Assembly: GCF_017377875.1 (NCBI RefSeq)
Contig: NZ_CP070975.1
Span: 2,852,001-2,916,000, forward strand
DNA: 64,000 nt
Direction of reading: 5' to 3'
From: Alcaligenes sp. SORT26
GTDB lineage: Bacteria; Pseudomonadota; Gammaproteobacteria; Burkholderiales; Burkholderiaceae_B
Shown: positions 27,161 through 42,466 of the stretch, piece by piece
Position numbering within the stretch: position 1 is the stretch's first letter
How the letters are laid out: every line of letters starts with the position of its first letter
The notes under the pieces: generated by a model
The model's database searches: none
Told to the model about the DNA's origin: nothing
The model's input: only the letters and a program-made list of their open reading frames with translations
Program-made: the position numbers and the translations under genes

Positions 27161-29128
27161 ATGAGCAGCCCAGCCCCCAGAAACAGCAAGCTACTCTCTG
27201 ACCGGATACGGAAAGAGTGGCATCTGGTCTCGGGCTTGCTGGTGCTGCTGACCTTATTGTTCAGCTCCCTGCGCGACGATTTTGCGCTGGGCAAACTGAA
27301 CAACCTGATTTACGACTTCACCATGGCAGCGGCGATTCCACAGGCCGCCCCTCAAGACATTGTCATTGTCGCCATTGACGACTACAGCATTGCCAATCTG
27401 GGTTTCTGGCCTTGGCGACGCATCAACCACGCGCAACTATTGGGCCGCCTTCAGCAAGCCCGTGCGGTTGGTATAGACCTGGTATTCCAGGAACCAAACC
27501 CCGCCTACCCGGATGATGACCTCGCCCTTGCGCAAGCGATTCAGCGACATGGACGTGTTGTGCTGCCCCTGGTCTATGACACCCAGCGCGATGCCGTCCT
27601 GACCGCTATTCCCATGCTGAGCCAGGCGGCCAAGGCATCGGGCTACATCAATATTGAACCTGACCCGGACGGTGTTGTGCGACGTGTCGCTCTCCAGCGG
27701 ACCACTCTTTCCGACCGCGTCTTGCCGCACTTTACGATTGCCATGCTACTGACGGGCGGGGATATGGATCCGGCCTTGCATGCGCTTGACTCCAGCCAGA
27801 AGGACATCCCCCATATCCCTTTTCTGGGGCGTAGTGGCCACTTTCAGACCGTCCCTTACGTCAATGTCCTGAACGGTGATATTCCCCCCTCCTTCTTCAA
27901 GGACAAATATGTCCTGGTCGGCGCCTGGGGCAGTGGACTGGGCGATACCTTCCCGACTCCTCTATCCAAAGCGGGCATGAGCAGCATGTCCGGCGTGGAA
28001 ATTCTGGCTAATACCCTGCAGGCCGTCCGCAGCGACCAATGGGTGCGTACGCCACCGGCCTGGTTCATTGCATTGGCTAGCTGCTTGCCTGTACTGCTGG
28101 CCTGCCAGGTGCTGATCTACCTGTCACCACGCGCAACCTTGCTAAGCCTGATCGGTCTGGTCTTTGCCATTTTGCTGGTGAACTGGATTGCCATGCATGG
28201 CTTTAACCTGTGGATTCCCCCACTAGCCAGCCTGATTACGGTTTTACTGGCCTATCCGCTTTGGCACTGGCGCAGTCAGGAAGCAGCCTTGAATCAGGTC
28301 ACTGAGGAACTGAACAAGCTGCAGTTGGAATACCCTGACGTCAGAACGGCCATGAACGAGCGTGTATCTGGCTTAAGCGCGCGTAATTTACCCCATCGTC
28401 TGACTCAATTGCACAAGTCCATCGACCTGTTGCGCCAAGCCCAAACCAAGCGCGAAGAGACCTTGCGCTTTATTTCACACGATATGCGGGCCCCCCAGAA
28501 CTCCATCCTGGCCCTGGCCAGTTTGCAGCGTCAGGATGACAGCAAGCTGGCACCGGACCAGTTCCTGCACAAAATGGAAGGCTATGCCGAGCAAACCCTG
28601 GAACTGGTGGATAACTTCATCAGCCTGGCACGGGCAGAAGCCATGGAAATGGTACTGAGCCCGTTAAACCTGTCCGATCTGCTGGCTGACTGTATGGATG
28701 ATGCCTGGGCCAGCGCCAGCAAGCGCTCCATCAGCCTGAACCTGAACGACTCAGAGCTGATCTGGGTAAACGGTAATGCCCCCATGCTGCGCCGCGCCTT
28801 TACCAACCTGATTCAGAACGCAATCAAGTACGGACCGGATGGGAATCAGATTGATATAGACCTTGTTCTGGATAAAAAAACAGTGCAGGTCTTCGTCAAG
28901 GATCAGGGCTGGGGGATTCCAGCGGAAAATCAGGCAAGTATTTTCGAGCCCTATCACCGTGCCCATGAAAACGCAGCAGGTACGCCATCGGGCAGTGGCC
29001 TGGGCCTGGCCTTTGTCAAAACGGTGATCAATAAGCACGGTGGCGATATCGCACTGCAGAGCACCAGCGAGCAAGGCTGTACCTTTATTGTTTCCCTGGC
29101 CAGCATTGACGTGTCCGATGAAGACTGA
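27161..29128 (+). CDS. CHASE2-domain sensor histidine kinase
   Basis: The 655-residue membrane kinase has an N-terminal membrane segment (about 23-40), a periplasmic CHASE2 domain (about 45-295; DIVIVAIDDYSIANLGFWPWRR), three close membrane segments (about 300-375), and a cytoplasmic kinase core. The core has the H box RFISHDMRAPQNS with H440, an N box (NLIQNAIKYG), G1 (DQGWGIP) and G2 (GSGLGLAFVK) ATP-binding motifs. No receiver or output domain is attached. The partner is presumably the upstream response regulator. The stop overlaps the AraC-type regulator by 11 bases, suggesting the unit continues. Confidence 0.88.
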   Translation: MSSPAPRNSKLLSDRIRKEWHLVSGLLVLLTLLFSSLRDDFALGKLNNLIYDFTMAAAIPQAAPQDIVIVAIDDYSIANLGFWPWRRINHAQLLGRLQQARAVGIDLVFQEPNPAYPDDDLALAQAIQRHGRVVLPLVYDTQRDAVLTAIPMLSQAAKASGYINIEPDPDGVVRRVALQRTTLSDRVLPHFTIAMLLTGGDMDPALHALDSSQKDIPHIPFLGRSGHFQTVPYVNVLNGDIPPSFFKDKYVLVGAWGSGLGDTFPTPLSKAGMSSMSGVEILANTLQAVRSDQWVRTPPAWFIALASCLPVLLACQVLIYLSPRATLLSLIGLVFAILLVNWIAMHGFNLWIPPLASLITVLLAYPLWHWRSQEAALNQVTEELNKLQLEYPDVRTAMNERVSGLSARNLPHRLTQLHKSIDLLRQAQTKREETLRFISHDMRAPQNSILALASLQRQDDSKLAPDQFLHKMEGYAEQTLELVDNFISLARAEAMEMVLSPLNLSDLLADCMDDAWASASKRSISLNLNDSELIWVNGNAPMLRRAFTNLIQNAIKYGPDGNQIDIDLVLDKKTVQVFVKDQGWGIPAENQASIFEPYHRAHENAAGTPSGSGLGLAFVKTVINKHGGDIALQSTSEQGCTFIVSLASIDVSDED

Positions 29129-29912
29129 GTTCTGGCGTGACCCCGCCCTGCCCTATATAGAAAGCCGACGCGCCTGCGACAGCCGTATCTGCTATCAAGC
29201 ACATAGCCACCCCACCTACTCTATAGGGGCTGTCGACGGCGGTGGCAGCCTGTTCACGGGTGCGCCCGGCGGTCCTGTGCAACTGGCTCCGGGCTCCCTG
29301 GTTTTTGTTCCAGCCCATCGCAGCCATGCCTGCAATCCCCTGCCCGATCAATCCTGGAGCTATCAGATGCTGCATCTGGATGCAGCATGGCTGGATCAGC
29401 TTTGGCAGGAAAGTACTGGCTTCAGTATTGATGCCCAAGAGCCTATCCGTGTTTGTCACGAGCCGGAGATTTATGCAGCCTACTGTGAGTTGAACAGCCT
29501 CTTGTTTTCAGCAGCCCCCGTACTCAGTAAAGAAGCGGCGTTGATCGACTTCCTGCTGCACTACGGACCTGCCCAGAGCCAAGCCCTGGCACCGGCTCCT
29601 CCACCTAGCCCTGTTCTGCAGAAAACGCTGGATCGCTGGGTTCAAGGACAGTTCGTGACGCTCCCCCTGCACGAGCTTGCTCAAGAAACGGGGTTTAGCC
29701 GTTATCAATTGATTAGAGCCTTTCGCCGCCATACCGGCCTGACTCCACAGCGCTGGCAGTTGAACCAGCGGGTCAATCTGGCCCGCGATGCCTTACGGCA
29801 AGGGGATGAGCTGGCTGACATTGCCTATCGCCTGGGTTTTGCGGATCAAAGCCACTTTCAACGCGTCTTCAAGCACTACACCGGCGTCACTCCTGGTCAG
29901 TATCGCGACTGA
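29118..29912 (+). CDS. AraC-family transcriptional regulator
   Basis: The 264-residue regulator has an N-terminal cupin-type sensor (about 30-115, with the SHPTYSIGAVDGG and LAPGSLVFVPAHRSHACNP motifs typical of AraC_binding domains) and a C-terminal AraC helix-turn-helix pair (about 165-262: LHELAQETGFSRYQLIRAFRRHTGLTP; IAYRLGFADQSHFQRVFKHYTGVTP). The ATG at 29118 is preferred because a GTG at 29040 would add 26 residues of low relevance deep inside the kinase gene. The layout is typical of regulators next to LysE-type exporters, and one (30027) follows 114 bases downstream. Coupling to that exporter is plausible. Confidence 0.83.
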   Translation: MKTEFWRDPALPYIESRRACDSRICYQAHSHPTYSIGAVDGGGSLFTGAPGGPVQLAPGSLVFVPAHRSHACNPLPDQSWSYQMLHLDAAWLDQLWQESTGFSIDAQEPIRVCHEPEIYAAYCELNSLLFSAAPVLSKEAALIDFLLHYGPAQSQALAPAPPPSPVLQKTLDRWVQGQFVTLPLHELAQETGFSRYQLIRAFRRHTGLTPQRWQLNQRVNLARDALRQGDELADIAYRLGFADQSHFQRVFKHYTGVTPGQYRD

Positions 29913-30026
29913 AAAACATCCCACGCTCTGCTTGCTGGCAGGTATTGAGGGATACAGTGCGCACTTTTATTCAATACGGCCCCTAAACAGCTAGTCACAC
30001 TGCGGTTTTATCTTGGGTCTACCGCC

Positions 30027-30662
30027 GTGTCCCTGTTTCTGCTGATTGCCAGCACCCATTTCCTGGCCCTGCTGTCCCCCGGGCCTGATTTCTTCCTGAT
30101 TGCGCGCAGCACCTTGGCACAAGGTCGGCCAGTGGCAACAGGTGTTTGCGCTGGCGTCGCCGTAGCCAATGGCATTTACATCAGCCTGGCGCTGACAGGC
30201 TTTGCCCGCATGAGTGCAACCAGCCCCCTCTTTCTGCTCCTCCAGGGCGCTGGAGGGCTTTATCTGCTGTATTTGGGCGTGAAATTCCTGCAGGCCGCCC
30301 GTCAGCCCACCTTGCAGCGAATCAGCGCAACAGGAGCCTCTGCGGGCGGCTGGTGGCACCATGCCGTACTGGGACTGCTCTCCGGGCTGCTCAATCCCAA
30401 AAATGCCCTGTTCTACGCCAGCCTGGCCTCGGTGCTGACCAGCAGCCGTGCCAGCACCGGTCTACATGTGTTTTTAGGTTTGTGGATGTTTTTAGTCGTA
30501 CTGATCTGGGATCTGTTTATCACCGTCCTGATCGGACATCCCCATTGGCAACAACGCATTCAAAGGCATTTACCACGGATCGAGCAGCTCTGCGGCCTGC
30601 TGCTGTGCCTAATTGCCGCCGCTGCCCTGTTCAATATGATTCAGCATATACAAACTGCTTGA
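30027..30662 (+). CDS. LysE/RhtB-family amino acid exporter
   Basis: The 211-residue membrane protein has five or six hydrophobic helices and the family signature SPGPDFFLIARSTLAQGR (about 17-34) near the N-terminus, plus GLLSGLLNPKNALFY in the middle. Members export amino acids (lysine, threonine, homoserine and others) or related compounds; the substrate cannot be read here. The start is a GTG at 30027, which gives the family's usual start (SLFLLIASTHFLALLSPGPD); no upstream in-frame ATG exists. It follows the AraC-type gene in the same direction. Confidence 0.87.
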   Translation: MSLFLLIASTHFLALLSPGPDFFLIARSTLAQGRPVATGVCAGVAVANGIYISLALTGFARMSATSPLFLLLQGAGGLYLLYLGVKFLQAARQPTLQRISATGASAGGWWHHAVLGLLSGLLNPKNALFYASLASVLTSSRASTGLHVFLGLWMFLVVLIWDLFITVLIGHPHWQQRIQRHLPRIEQLCGLLLCLIAAAALFNMIQHIQTA

Positions 30663-30916
30663 GCATTGAAAAAAGCAGCGCCATGTCTACGCCGCCGTCA
30701 AGCTCTTTAGGCGATAGAGTGAGACTGTTAGAGCCACATCAAACCATGAGAAAACAAATCATTTACGGACTCGGATGGGGCAATATAAGCCGGTAAAATA
30801 GTCCGGGTCTTTGTTTTGTTAAGCACCTTGAGTGCGCTACAGTCTATGCTGTAAGACCGGAACAACACCCCCGTGTCCTGTTCCTTTTTTAAGTCAGTTT
30901 TCGAGGAGTTACTAGA

Positions 30917-31363
30917 ATGTTTGCCAAACTTGCTTTCACAGCTATTCTTGGATTGGCCAGCGTGCCTGCTTTTGCTGCTTGCGACGTTACCATCGAAGGC
31001 AATGACTCCATGCAGTTCAACACCAAGAGCATCGTTGTTGACAAGACATGCAAGGAATTCACGATCAACCTGAAACACACCGGCAAGCTGCCTAAAGCAG
31101 CCATGGGCCATAACGTCGTCATCTCCAAGAAAGCCGACGAAAGCGCCGTTGCTACTGATGGCATGAAGGCCGGTCTGGACAATAACTACGTTAAAGCCGG
31201 TGACGAGCGCGTTATCGCTCACACTGACGTGGTTGGCGGTGGCGAAAGCACCTCCGTGACCTTTGACGTATCCAAGCTGAAAGCTGGCGAAGACTACGCC
31301 TTCTTTTGCTCCTTCCCAGGTCACTGGAGCATCATGACCGGCAAGATCGAGCTGGGCAGCTAA
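30917..31363 (+). CDS. Azurin (blue copper protein) precursor
   Basis: The 148-residue periplasmic electron carrier has a 20-residue signal peptide (cut ..AFA|ACDV) and a 128-residue mature cupredoxin. Type 1 copper ligands in precursor numbering are H65 (MGHN), C131 (FFCSFPGHW), H136 and the axial M140, with the disulfide pair at C22 and C45. The mature sequence is very like Alcaligenes azurin as I recall it, which supports the organism call. GAGGAG lies just upstream of the ATG. The 254-base stretch 30663-30916 before it contains no gene. In denitrifiers azurin donates electrons to nitrite reductase or other oxidases. Confidence 0.96.
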   Translation: MFAKLAFTAILGLASVPAFAACDVTIEGNDSMQFNTKSIVVDKTCKEFTINLKHTGKLPKAAMGHNVVISKKADESAVATDGMKAGLDNNYVKAGDERVIAHTDVVGGGESTSVTFDVSKLKAGEDYAFFCSFPGHWSIMTGKIELGS

Positions 31364-31392
31364 GCTGATCCGCCTCTAGCCGCCAGACGGCC

Positions 31393-31434
31393 AAAAAAAT
31401 CCCCACATGGCTTAGCCACGTGGGGATTTTTTTT
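31393..31434. terminator. Bidirectional terminator between azurin and rpoC
   Basis: ATCCCCAC / GTGGGGAT forms the core of a long stem with a single mismatch, extended by TGGC / GCCA around a short loop. It has A7 on the left and T8 on the right, so it can stop both the azurin mRNA and the leftward rpoBC mRNA. A second GC-rich stem (CCCCACCC / GGGTGGGG, 31473-31492) lies nearer rpoC but has no T tract. Confidence 0.92.
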
Positions 31435-31509
31435 AGCTGGACCAGCGGTGTATCCGGCTACCGAAGTATCGGCCCCACCCCGCAGGGTGGGGACACCGCT
31501 ATGTTTCGC

Positions 31510-35774
<4,265 letters not shown>

Positions 35775-35775
<1 letters not shown>

Positions 35776-38700
35776 TATTTACGCTCCAAATCCATGTCCA
35801 GGGACAAGGAACGGATTTCCTTGACCAGAACGTTAAAGGACTCCGGCATACCGGCGTCGATCACGTGGTCACCCTTGACAATGTTCTCGTAGACCTTGGT
35901 ACGGCCGGCGATGTCATCGGATTTAACCGTGAGCATTTCCTGCAGGGTGTAGGCGGCGCCATAAGCTTCCAGCGCCCAGACTTCCATCTCCCCGAAACGC
36001 TGACCACCGAACTGCGCCTTACCACCCAGCGGCTGCTGAGTAACCAGCGAGTATGGGCCGGTAGAACGAGCGTGCATCTTGTCATCAACCAGGTGATGCA
36101 GTTTCAGGTAGTGCATGTAGCCTACGGTGACCATACGCTCAAAGGCTTCGCCGGTACGACCGTCAAACAGGCGAACCTGGGTGCGGTGTGGTGCCAACTG
36201 CAGGTTCTCGGCGATATCGTCAGGATAGGCCAGACGCAACATCTGGTCGATTTCCTGCTCGGTTGCACCGTCGAACACTGGCGTTGCCAATGGCAGACCT
36301 TTCTGCAAGTTGTGGGCCATGTTCATCACTTCGTCGTCAGTCAACTCGTTGATACGAGTTTTCTTGCCGGTAGTGTTATAGACCTTGTCCAGGAACGCGC
36401 GCAGTTCGGAAACCTGCACGTTCTTTTCTTCTTGCATCATGTCGTTGATACGGTGGCCAATACCCTTGGCAGCCCAGCCCAAGTGCACTTCCAGAACCTG
36501 ACCCACGTTCATCCGCGAAGGCACGCCCAGCGGGTTCAGAACGATGTCGACAGGAGTACCGTCAGCCATGTGCGGCATGTCTTCCACGGGAACGATGCGG
36601 GAAACCACACCCTTGTTACCGTGACGACCAGCCATCTTGTCACCAGGCTGCAGACGACGCTTGACAGCCAGGTAAACCTTGACCATTTTCAGCACGCCAG
36701 GAGGCAGTTCGTCGCCTTGGGTGAGCTTCTTGCGCTTTTCTTCAAAGGCCAGATCGAACTGGTGACGCTTTTGCTCCAAGGATTCCTTGGTGTGCTCCAG
36801 CACCAGTGCGTGTTGCTCATCAGCCAAGCGGATGTCAAACCACTGCCAGCGATCCAGATCGTTCAGGTAGTCAGCAGCCAGCTCGGTGCCCTTGGGCAGC
36901 TTGCGTGGACCACCGTTGACGGTTTTGCCGACCAGGAACTTCAAGGCACGGTCAAAGGCGTCGTCTTCAACGATTTGCAACTGGTCGTTCAGGTCCTGAC
37001 GGTAGCGACGCAGTTCATCATCAATGATGGACTGGGCACGCTTGTCACGATCAATACCTTCACGGGTAAAGACTTGAACGTCGATCACCGTACCGACCAT
37101 GCCCGAAGGCACGCGCAGGGAGGTGTCTTTAACGTCAGAGGCTTTTTCACCAAAAATGGCGCGCAGCAGCTTTTCTTCTGGGGTCAGTTGCGTTTCACCC
37201 TTAGGTGTCACTTTACCGACCAGCACGTCGTCAGCACGCACTTCGGCGCCGATGTAAACAATGCCGGAGTCGTCCAGACGGTTCAACTGCACTTCAGACA
37301 GGTTGCTGATATCGCGAGTGATATCCTCAGGTCCCAGCTTCGTGTCACGGGCAACAACCGTCAACTCTTCGATGTGAACCGAAGTGTAGCGATCGTCAGC
37401 CACGACCTTCTCGGAGATCAGGATCGAATCCTCGAAGTTGTAGCCGTTCCAGGGCATAAAGGCGATCAGCATGTTCTGACCCAGAGCCAATTCGCCCAGG
37501 TCAGTCGATGCGCCGTCAGCCAGCACGTCACCACGAGCCACGATATCGCCACGTTTGACGATAGGACGCTGGTTGATGTTGGTGTTCTGGTTGGAACGGG
37601 TGTACTTGGTCATGTTGTAGATATCTACACCGACCTCGCCAGCCACGTTCTCGTCATCGTGCACGCGAATAACCACGCGCTGAGCGTCAACGTCTACCAC
37701 CACACCGCCACGACGGGCTTGTACGGTTGTACCCGAGTCAACAGCAACAGTACGTTCGATACCGGTACCGACCAAAGGCTTCTCAGGGCGCAGGCAGGGA
37801 ACTGCCTGACGCTGCATGTTGGCGCCCATCAGTGCTCGGTTGGCGTCATCGTGCTCCAGGAACGGAATCAGCGAAGCAGCCACAGACACGATCTGCGAAG
37901 GAGCCACGTCCATGTAATGGATGTTCTCTGGCGCAGTCATCATGGTTTCGCCAGCTTCACGGCAGGCAACCAGATCGTCAGCAAAGGCACCGTCTTCGGT
38001 CAACTCGGCGTTAGCCTGAGCGATGACGTAATTGCTTTCTTCAATAGCCGACAGGTAATCAATCTGTTCGCTAACCTTGCCGTCAACAATCTTGCGGTAA
38101 GGCGTTTCCAGGAAGCCGTACTCGTTCAGACGAGCGTACAGCGCCATGGAGTTGATCAGACCAATGTTTGGACCTTCAGGCGTTTCAATCGGGCACACGC
38201 GGCCGTAGTGGGTTGGGTGCACGTCGCGCACCTCAAAGCCCGCACGTTCGCGAGTCAGACCACCAGGGCCCAGTGCCGAAACACGACGCTTGTGCGTGAT
38301 TTCGGACAGCGGGTTGGTTTGGTCCATAAACTGCGACAACTGGCTGGAACCGAAGAACTCTTTAACAGCCGCAGAGATGGGCTTGGAGTTGATTAGATCG
38401 TGCGGCATCAGGTTTTCGGTCTCGGCTTGGCCCAGACGTTCCTTGACAGCACGTTCCACACGCACCAAACCGGCGCGGAATTGGTTTTCGGCCAATTCGC
38501 CTACGCAACGAACACGACGGTTACCCAGGTGATCGATATCGTCGATCTGACCGCGGCCGTTACGCAGACTCACCAGCACCTGAATGGTGTCCAGAATGTC
38601 TTCGTCGGTCAGGGTCATGGGACCTTCGATGCTGTCACCACGGCCCAGACGGCTGTTGACCTTCATGCGACCCACGCGCGACAAGTCGTAGGACTCTTCG

Positions 38701-39887
38701 CTGTAGAACAGACGGTTGAACAGGGCCTCAACCGCTTCTTCGGTTGGTGGCTCGCCGGGACGCATCATGCGATAGATCGCGATACGGGCAGCATTGGAAT
38801 CCGCTGTTTCATCGGTGCGCAGGGTCAGGGAGATAAAGCCGCCCTGGTCCAGTTCATTGATGTACAGGGTCTCGAAATCACGCACATTGGCTGCGCGCAT
38901 TTCGGCCAGAATGGATTCGGTAATTTCGTCGTTGGCGTTGGCAATCACTTCGCCGGTTTCGGCGTTGATGATGTTTTTGGCCAGCACACGACCCAGAAGG
39001 AAATCTTCCGGGATAGAAATGTATTCGATCTTGGCTGCTTGCAGGTCGCGCAAATGCTTGGCATTGATACGCTTGTCCTTTTCAACCAGTACGCGACCGT
39101 CGCGGTCGGTAATGTCGAAACGGGCAACCTCTCCCTTCCAATGTTCTGGAACGAATTGCAGCTTGCCGCCTTCCTGGTGCAGTTCGATGTGATCGAACTC
39201 AAAGAAGTGAGCCAGGATCTGTTCTGGCGTCAGGCCAATGGCCTTCAGCAAGATAGTGACCGGCATTTTGCGACGACGGTCGATACGGAAGAACAGAATG
39301 TCCTTAGGATCGAACTCGAAGTCCAGCCAGGAACCACGGTAAGGAATCACGCGCGCCGAGAACAGCAACTTGCCCGAGCTGTGCGTTTTACCGCGGTCGT
39401 GTTCAAAGAACACACCGGGGGAACGGTGAAGCTGGGACACGATGACTCGTTCGGTACCGTTGATCACAAAAGAGCCGTTATCAGTCATCAGGGGCATTTC
39501 GCCCATGTAGACTTCTTGCTCTTTTACTTCCTTGACGGTAGGCTTGCTCACCTCGCGGTCCATGAGGACCAGACGAACCTTCGCCCGCAAGGGGGAGGCA
39601 TAGGTCAAACCACGAAGTTGACACTCTTTGACGTCGAACACCGGCTCGCCGAGCGTATAGCTCACGAACTCTAGCCGCGCCATTTGGTTATGGCTTACTA
39701 TTGGAAATATGGAACTGAAAGCTTCCTGCAAGCCTTCAACCTTACGCTGAGAAGGCAGCGTGTCCTTCTGCAAGAAGGTTCTGAAAGAATGCAGCTGGGT
39801 AGCCAACAGGTAAGGAACCTGCTGTACGTCTTCACGTTTGGCGAAGCTCTTGCGTATGCGCTTTTTTTCGGTGTACGAATAAGGCAT
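35775..39887 (-). CDS. rpoB: DNA-directed RNA polymerase subunit beta
   Basis: The 1370-residue subunit begins [18 protein letters not shown]. The rifampicin-binding region [11 protein letters not shown]...HKRR.SALG is wild type at D522, H532 and S537 (E. coli 516, 526, 531), so the gene looks rifampicin-sensitive. The C-terminal [10 protein letters not shown] region is intact. The ATG at 39887 with GGAG five bases upstream is preferred over a GTG two codons earlier. It is separated from rplL by 162 bases that include an attenuator-like hairpin. Confidence 0.98.
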
Positions 39888-40000
39888 GAGCACTCCGACT
39901 CAAGGGTTACACGGACCGTCAACCACGGCCCTGGTTTACGACTCTAAAAAACCCGACTTTCTACAATACTAATTAAAAATCATGGGTTTTCTGGAAACGC

Positions 40001-40035
40001 AAAAGCCCGGGAAGGCTTGAAACGCATTCCCGGGC
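40001..40035 (-). terminator. Attenuator-like hairpin between rplL and rpoB
   Basis: A minus-strand stem GCCCGGGAA / TTCCCGGGC with a 13-base loop is followed by TTTTGCGTTT. It lies just after the rplL stop. A partly effective terminator at this position is known in E. coli, where it lowers rpoBC relative to ribosomal protein synthesis; that role is inferred here. Confidence 0.75.
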
Positions 40036-40049
40036 ATCTATCGATACTC

Positions 40050-40427
40050 TTATTTGAGCTCGATCTTGGCGCCAGCTTCTTCCAGCTTCTTCTGAGCGTC
40101 TTCAGCATCAGCTTTGGACAAGCCTTCTTTAACAGCCTTAGGAGCACCGTCAACCAGATCTTTGGCTTCTTTCAGGCCCAGACCGGTGATTTCGCGCACG
40201 ACTTTAATGACGCTAACTTTGTTTGCGCCAACGTCAGCCAGGAACACGGTGAATTCGGTTTGCTCTTCAGCGGCAGCAGCAGCGCCACCAGCAGCAGGAG
40301 CTGCAACAGCAACAGCGGCGGCAGCAGCCGACACACCGAATTTTTCTTCCATTTCTTTGATCAGCTCGGACAGTTCGAGCACGGACATTGCGCCGATGGC
40401 GTCAAGGATTTCAGCTTTAGTAGCCAT
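40050..40427 (-). CDS. rplL: 50S ribosomal protein L7/L12
   Basis: The 125-residue stalk protein has an N-terminal dimerisation domain ([22 protein letters not shown]), an Ala-rich hinge (about 35-52, [15 protein letters not shown]), and a C-terminal factor-binding domain ([24 protein letters not shown]). It recruits EF-Tu, EF-G and other GTPases. The start at 40427 is chosen over an in-frame upstream start at 40478, which would add 17 unrelated residues. Confidence 0.97.
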   Translation of the reverse strand: MATKAEILDAIGAMSVLELSELIKEMEEKFGVSAAAAAVAVAAPAAGGAAAAAEEQTEFTVFLADVGANKVSVIKVVREITGLGLKEAKDLVDGAPKAVKEGLSKADAEDAQKKLEEAGAKIELK

Positions 40428-40505
40428 TTTAAGAACTCCAGATATTAGGTAAATGCCAGGTTTGGTTGTCGTTCGCAACGACGAAGTTTCCCGAAGGAAA
40501 ACTGC

Positions 40506-41030
40506 TTACGCAGCTTCTTTCTGATCGCGCACAGCCGCCAGGCCGCGAACAAACTTGGTAGGAACTTCGTTAAGCGTACGCACAAAAGTAGCGATAGGTG
40601 CTTGCATGGTGCCCAGCAGTTTCGCCAGCAATTCGTCGCGCGAGGGCATTGTGGCCAGAGCCTTAACACCATCAGCATTCAGAACGCTATTGGGCAGCGC
40701 ACCGCCCATAATGACCAACTTGTCGTTGGTCTTGGCAAAATCTGCAACGACTTTCGCCGCAGCCACGGGATCTTCACTGATGGCGTACATCAGAGGACCC
40801 ACGAGCTGGCTGGAGAGACCGTCAAAGGACGTACCTTCCAGCGAACGACGAACCAGCGTGTTTTTCATAACACGCAGGTAGACGCCAGACTCACGCGCTT
40901 TTTTGCGCAATACGGTTGCAGAAGCGACGTCCAGACCACGGTACTCGGCGATAATGATCGATTGGGCCTTTGCCAGTTCGGCAGTGACTTCTTCGATGAC
41001 TACCGCTTTCTCTTCACGATTGAGACTCAC
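40506..41030 (-). CDS. rplJ: 50S ribosomal protein L10
   Basis: The 174-residue L10 anchors the L7/L12 stalk. It starts at a GTG (41030), because AAGGAG lies 9 bases upstream and the sequence from there ([14 protein letters not shown]) matches the family N-terminus; a TTG at 41048 would put the ribosome site inside the coding region. The [16 protein letters not shown] segment binds 23S rRNA and the C-terminal helix carries the L7/L12 dimers. Confidence 0.95.
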   Translation of the reverse strand: MSLNREEKAVVIEEVTAELAKAQSIIIAEYRGLDVASATVLRKKARESGVYLRVMKNTLVRRSLEGTSFDGLSSQLVGPLMYAISEDPVAAAKVVADFAKTNDKLVIMGGALPNSVLNADGVKALATMPSRDELLAKLLGTMQAPIATFVRTLNEVPTKFVRGLAAVRDQKEAA

Positions 41031-41265
41031 GGTTGAACACTCCTTCAAACGATGTCGGGAAGGCTTCCCAACATCAACCGAATGCGGCGCACCTGGACGA
41101 GTTCTATAACGAATTCTTCCACGGGCGCCGTCTACGTTGGATAGAGCGTTTTGCCCCGATTAAGCAGTGAGATGACAAGTCAGCCCACTGCTCCAACGGT
41201 CTTTGACAGCAGCGACCCTGAATAAACAGGATCACAGCCCAAAGTTCTTTTTTTCTAACTGTTGA
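41031..41265 (-). promoter_or_regulatory. rplJ leader region
   Basis: The 235 non-coding bases between rplA and rplJ are the place where L10-L7/L12 represses its own translation in many bacteria. The stretch is long enough for that leader fold and shows no gene. I did not find a strong consensus promoter, so the binding site is inferred from position alone. Confidence 0.5.
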
Positions 41266-41961
41266 TTAAACAGTCAGAGATGCAATTTCAACACGTGCAC
41301 CGCCACCCATGGTGGAGGACACGGCAACCTTGCGCAGGTAAACACCCTTGGCAGCGGCTGGACGAGCCTTGTTCAAGGCGTCAACCAGGGCAACCAGGTT
41401 GGTTTGCAGTTGTTCAACATTGAACGAAGCGCGACCAATGGTGCTGTGAATGATACCGGCCTTGTCAGTACGGTATTGGACTTGACCAGCCTTGGCGTTC
41501 TTGACAGCCGTAGCAACGTCAGGAGTCACAGTACCAACCTTGGGGTTTGGCATCAGGCCACGAGGACCCAGAACCTGACCCAGGGTACCGACAACACGCA
41601 TGGTGTCAGGCGAGGCGATCACAACGTCAAAGTCCATTTGACCGGCTTTGATTTGCTCTGCCAGGTCGTCCAGACCAACGATGTCAGCACCAGCTTCACG
41701 AGCGGCGTCAGCTTTTTCGCCTTGGGCGAAAACGGCAACACGCACGGATTTACCGGTACCAGCAGGCAGAACCACCGAGCCACGGACCAATTGGTCAGAC
41801 TTGCGAGGATCAATACCCAACTGAACAGCGATGTCGATGGATTCGTCGAACTTGGCAGTGGCAGTATCTTTCACCAGGGCCAGAGCTTCGGCCACAGGGT
41901 AGAACTTGTTGCGGTCGATCTTGGCAGCAATAGCGGCTGCGCGTTTGCTTACTTTAGCCAT
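41266..41961 (-). CDS. rplA: 50S ribosomal protein L1
   Basis: The 231-residue L1 forms the mobile L1 stalk that moves E-site tRNA. The conserved [20 protein letters not shown] and the [22 protein letters not shown] segments are visible. In E. coli L1 represses rplK-rplA translation by binding the rplK leader. It starts 3 bases after rplK. Confidence 0.97.
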   Translation of the reverse strand: MAKVSKRAAAIAAKIDRNKFYPVAEALALVKDTATAKFDESIDIAVQLGIDPRKSDQLVRGSVVLPAGTGKSVRVAVFAQGEKADAAREAGADIVGLDDLAEQIKAGQMDFDVVIASPDTMRVVGTLGQVLGPRGLMPNPKVGTVTPDVATAVKNAKAGQVQYRTDKAGIIHSTIGRASFNVEQLQTNLVALVDALNKARPAAAKGVYLRKVAVSSTMGGGARVEIASLTV

Positions 41962-41964
41962 GAC

Positions 41965-42399
41965 TTACACCACCCCTTCAACGTTGATGCCCATGCTGCG
42001 GGCGCTACCAGCGATGGTACGCACAGCGGCGTCCAGATCGGCAGCGGTCAGGTCGGGTTGTTTGGTCTTGGCGATTTCTTCAGCCTGAGCGCGGGTCAGC
42101 GTACCGACTTTATCCACGTTAGGACGAGCAGAACCGGATTTGATGCCAGCAGCCTTTTTGATCAGGATGGTTGCCGGAGGAGTCTTCATGATGAACGTGA
42201 AGCTCTTGTCGGCAAAAGCGGTGATCACCACAGGAATTGGCAGACCGGGTTCCAGACCCTGTGTCTGGGCGTTAAACGCCTTGCAGAATTCCATGATGTT
42301 CAGACCGCGCTGACCCAGCGCTGGACCGATTGGAGGGGATGGGTTTGCCTTACCAGCTGGGACTTGCAGCTTGATAAAGCCGACGATTTTCTTCGCCAT
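41965..42399 (-). CDS. rplK: 50S ribosomal protein L11
   Basis: The 144-residue L11 binds the GTPase-associated centre and takes part in the stringent response through RelA. It begins [30 protein letters not shown]. The thiostrepton-region prolines (PSPPIGP) and the C-terminal AARSMGI-like ([11 protein letters not shown]) rRNA-binding element are intact. The start at 42399 is preferred to an in-frame start at 42432. Confidence 0.97.
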   Translation of the reverse strand: MAKKIVGFIKLQVPAGKANPSPPIGPALGQRGLNIMEFCKAFNAQTQGLEPGLPIPVVITAFADKSFTFIMKTPPATILIKKAAGIKSGSARPNVDKVGTLTRAQAEEIAKTKQPDLTAADLDAAVRTIAGSARSMGINVEGVV

Positions 42400-42466
42400 G
42401 CTTAGCTCCTTGCGGGTGATAACGCCTGACACATAACGCGACAGGCTTCCCGGGGTTTGTAATTAA

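Noticed and set aside
35865-38396. An 843-codon plus-strand frame across rpoB
   Set aside because: Same antisense codon-bias effect as over rpoC; no ribosome site or domain.
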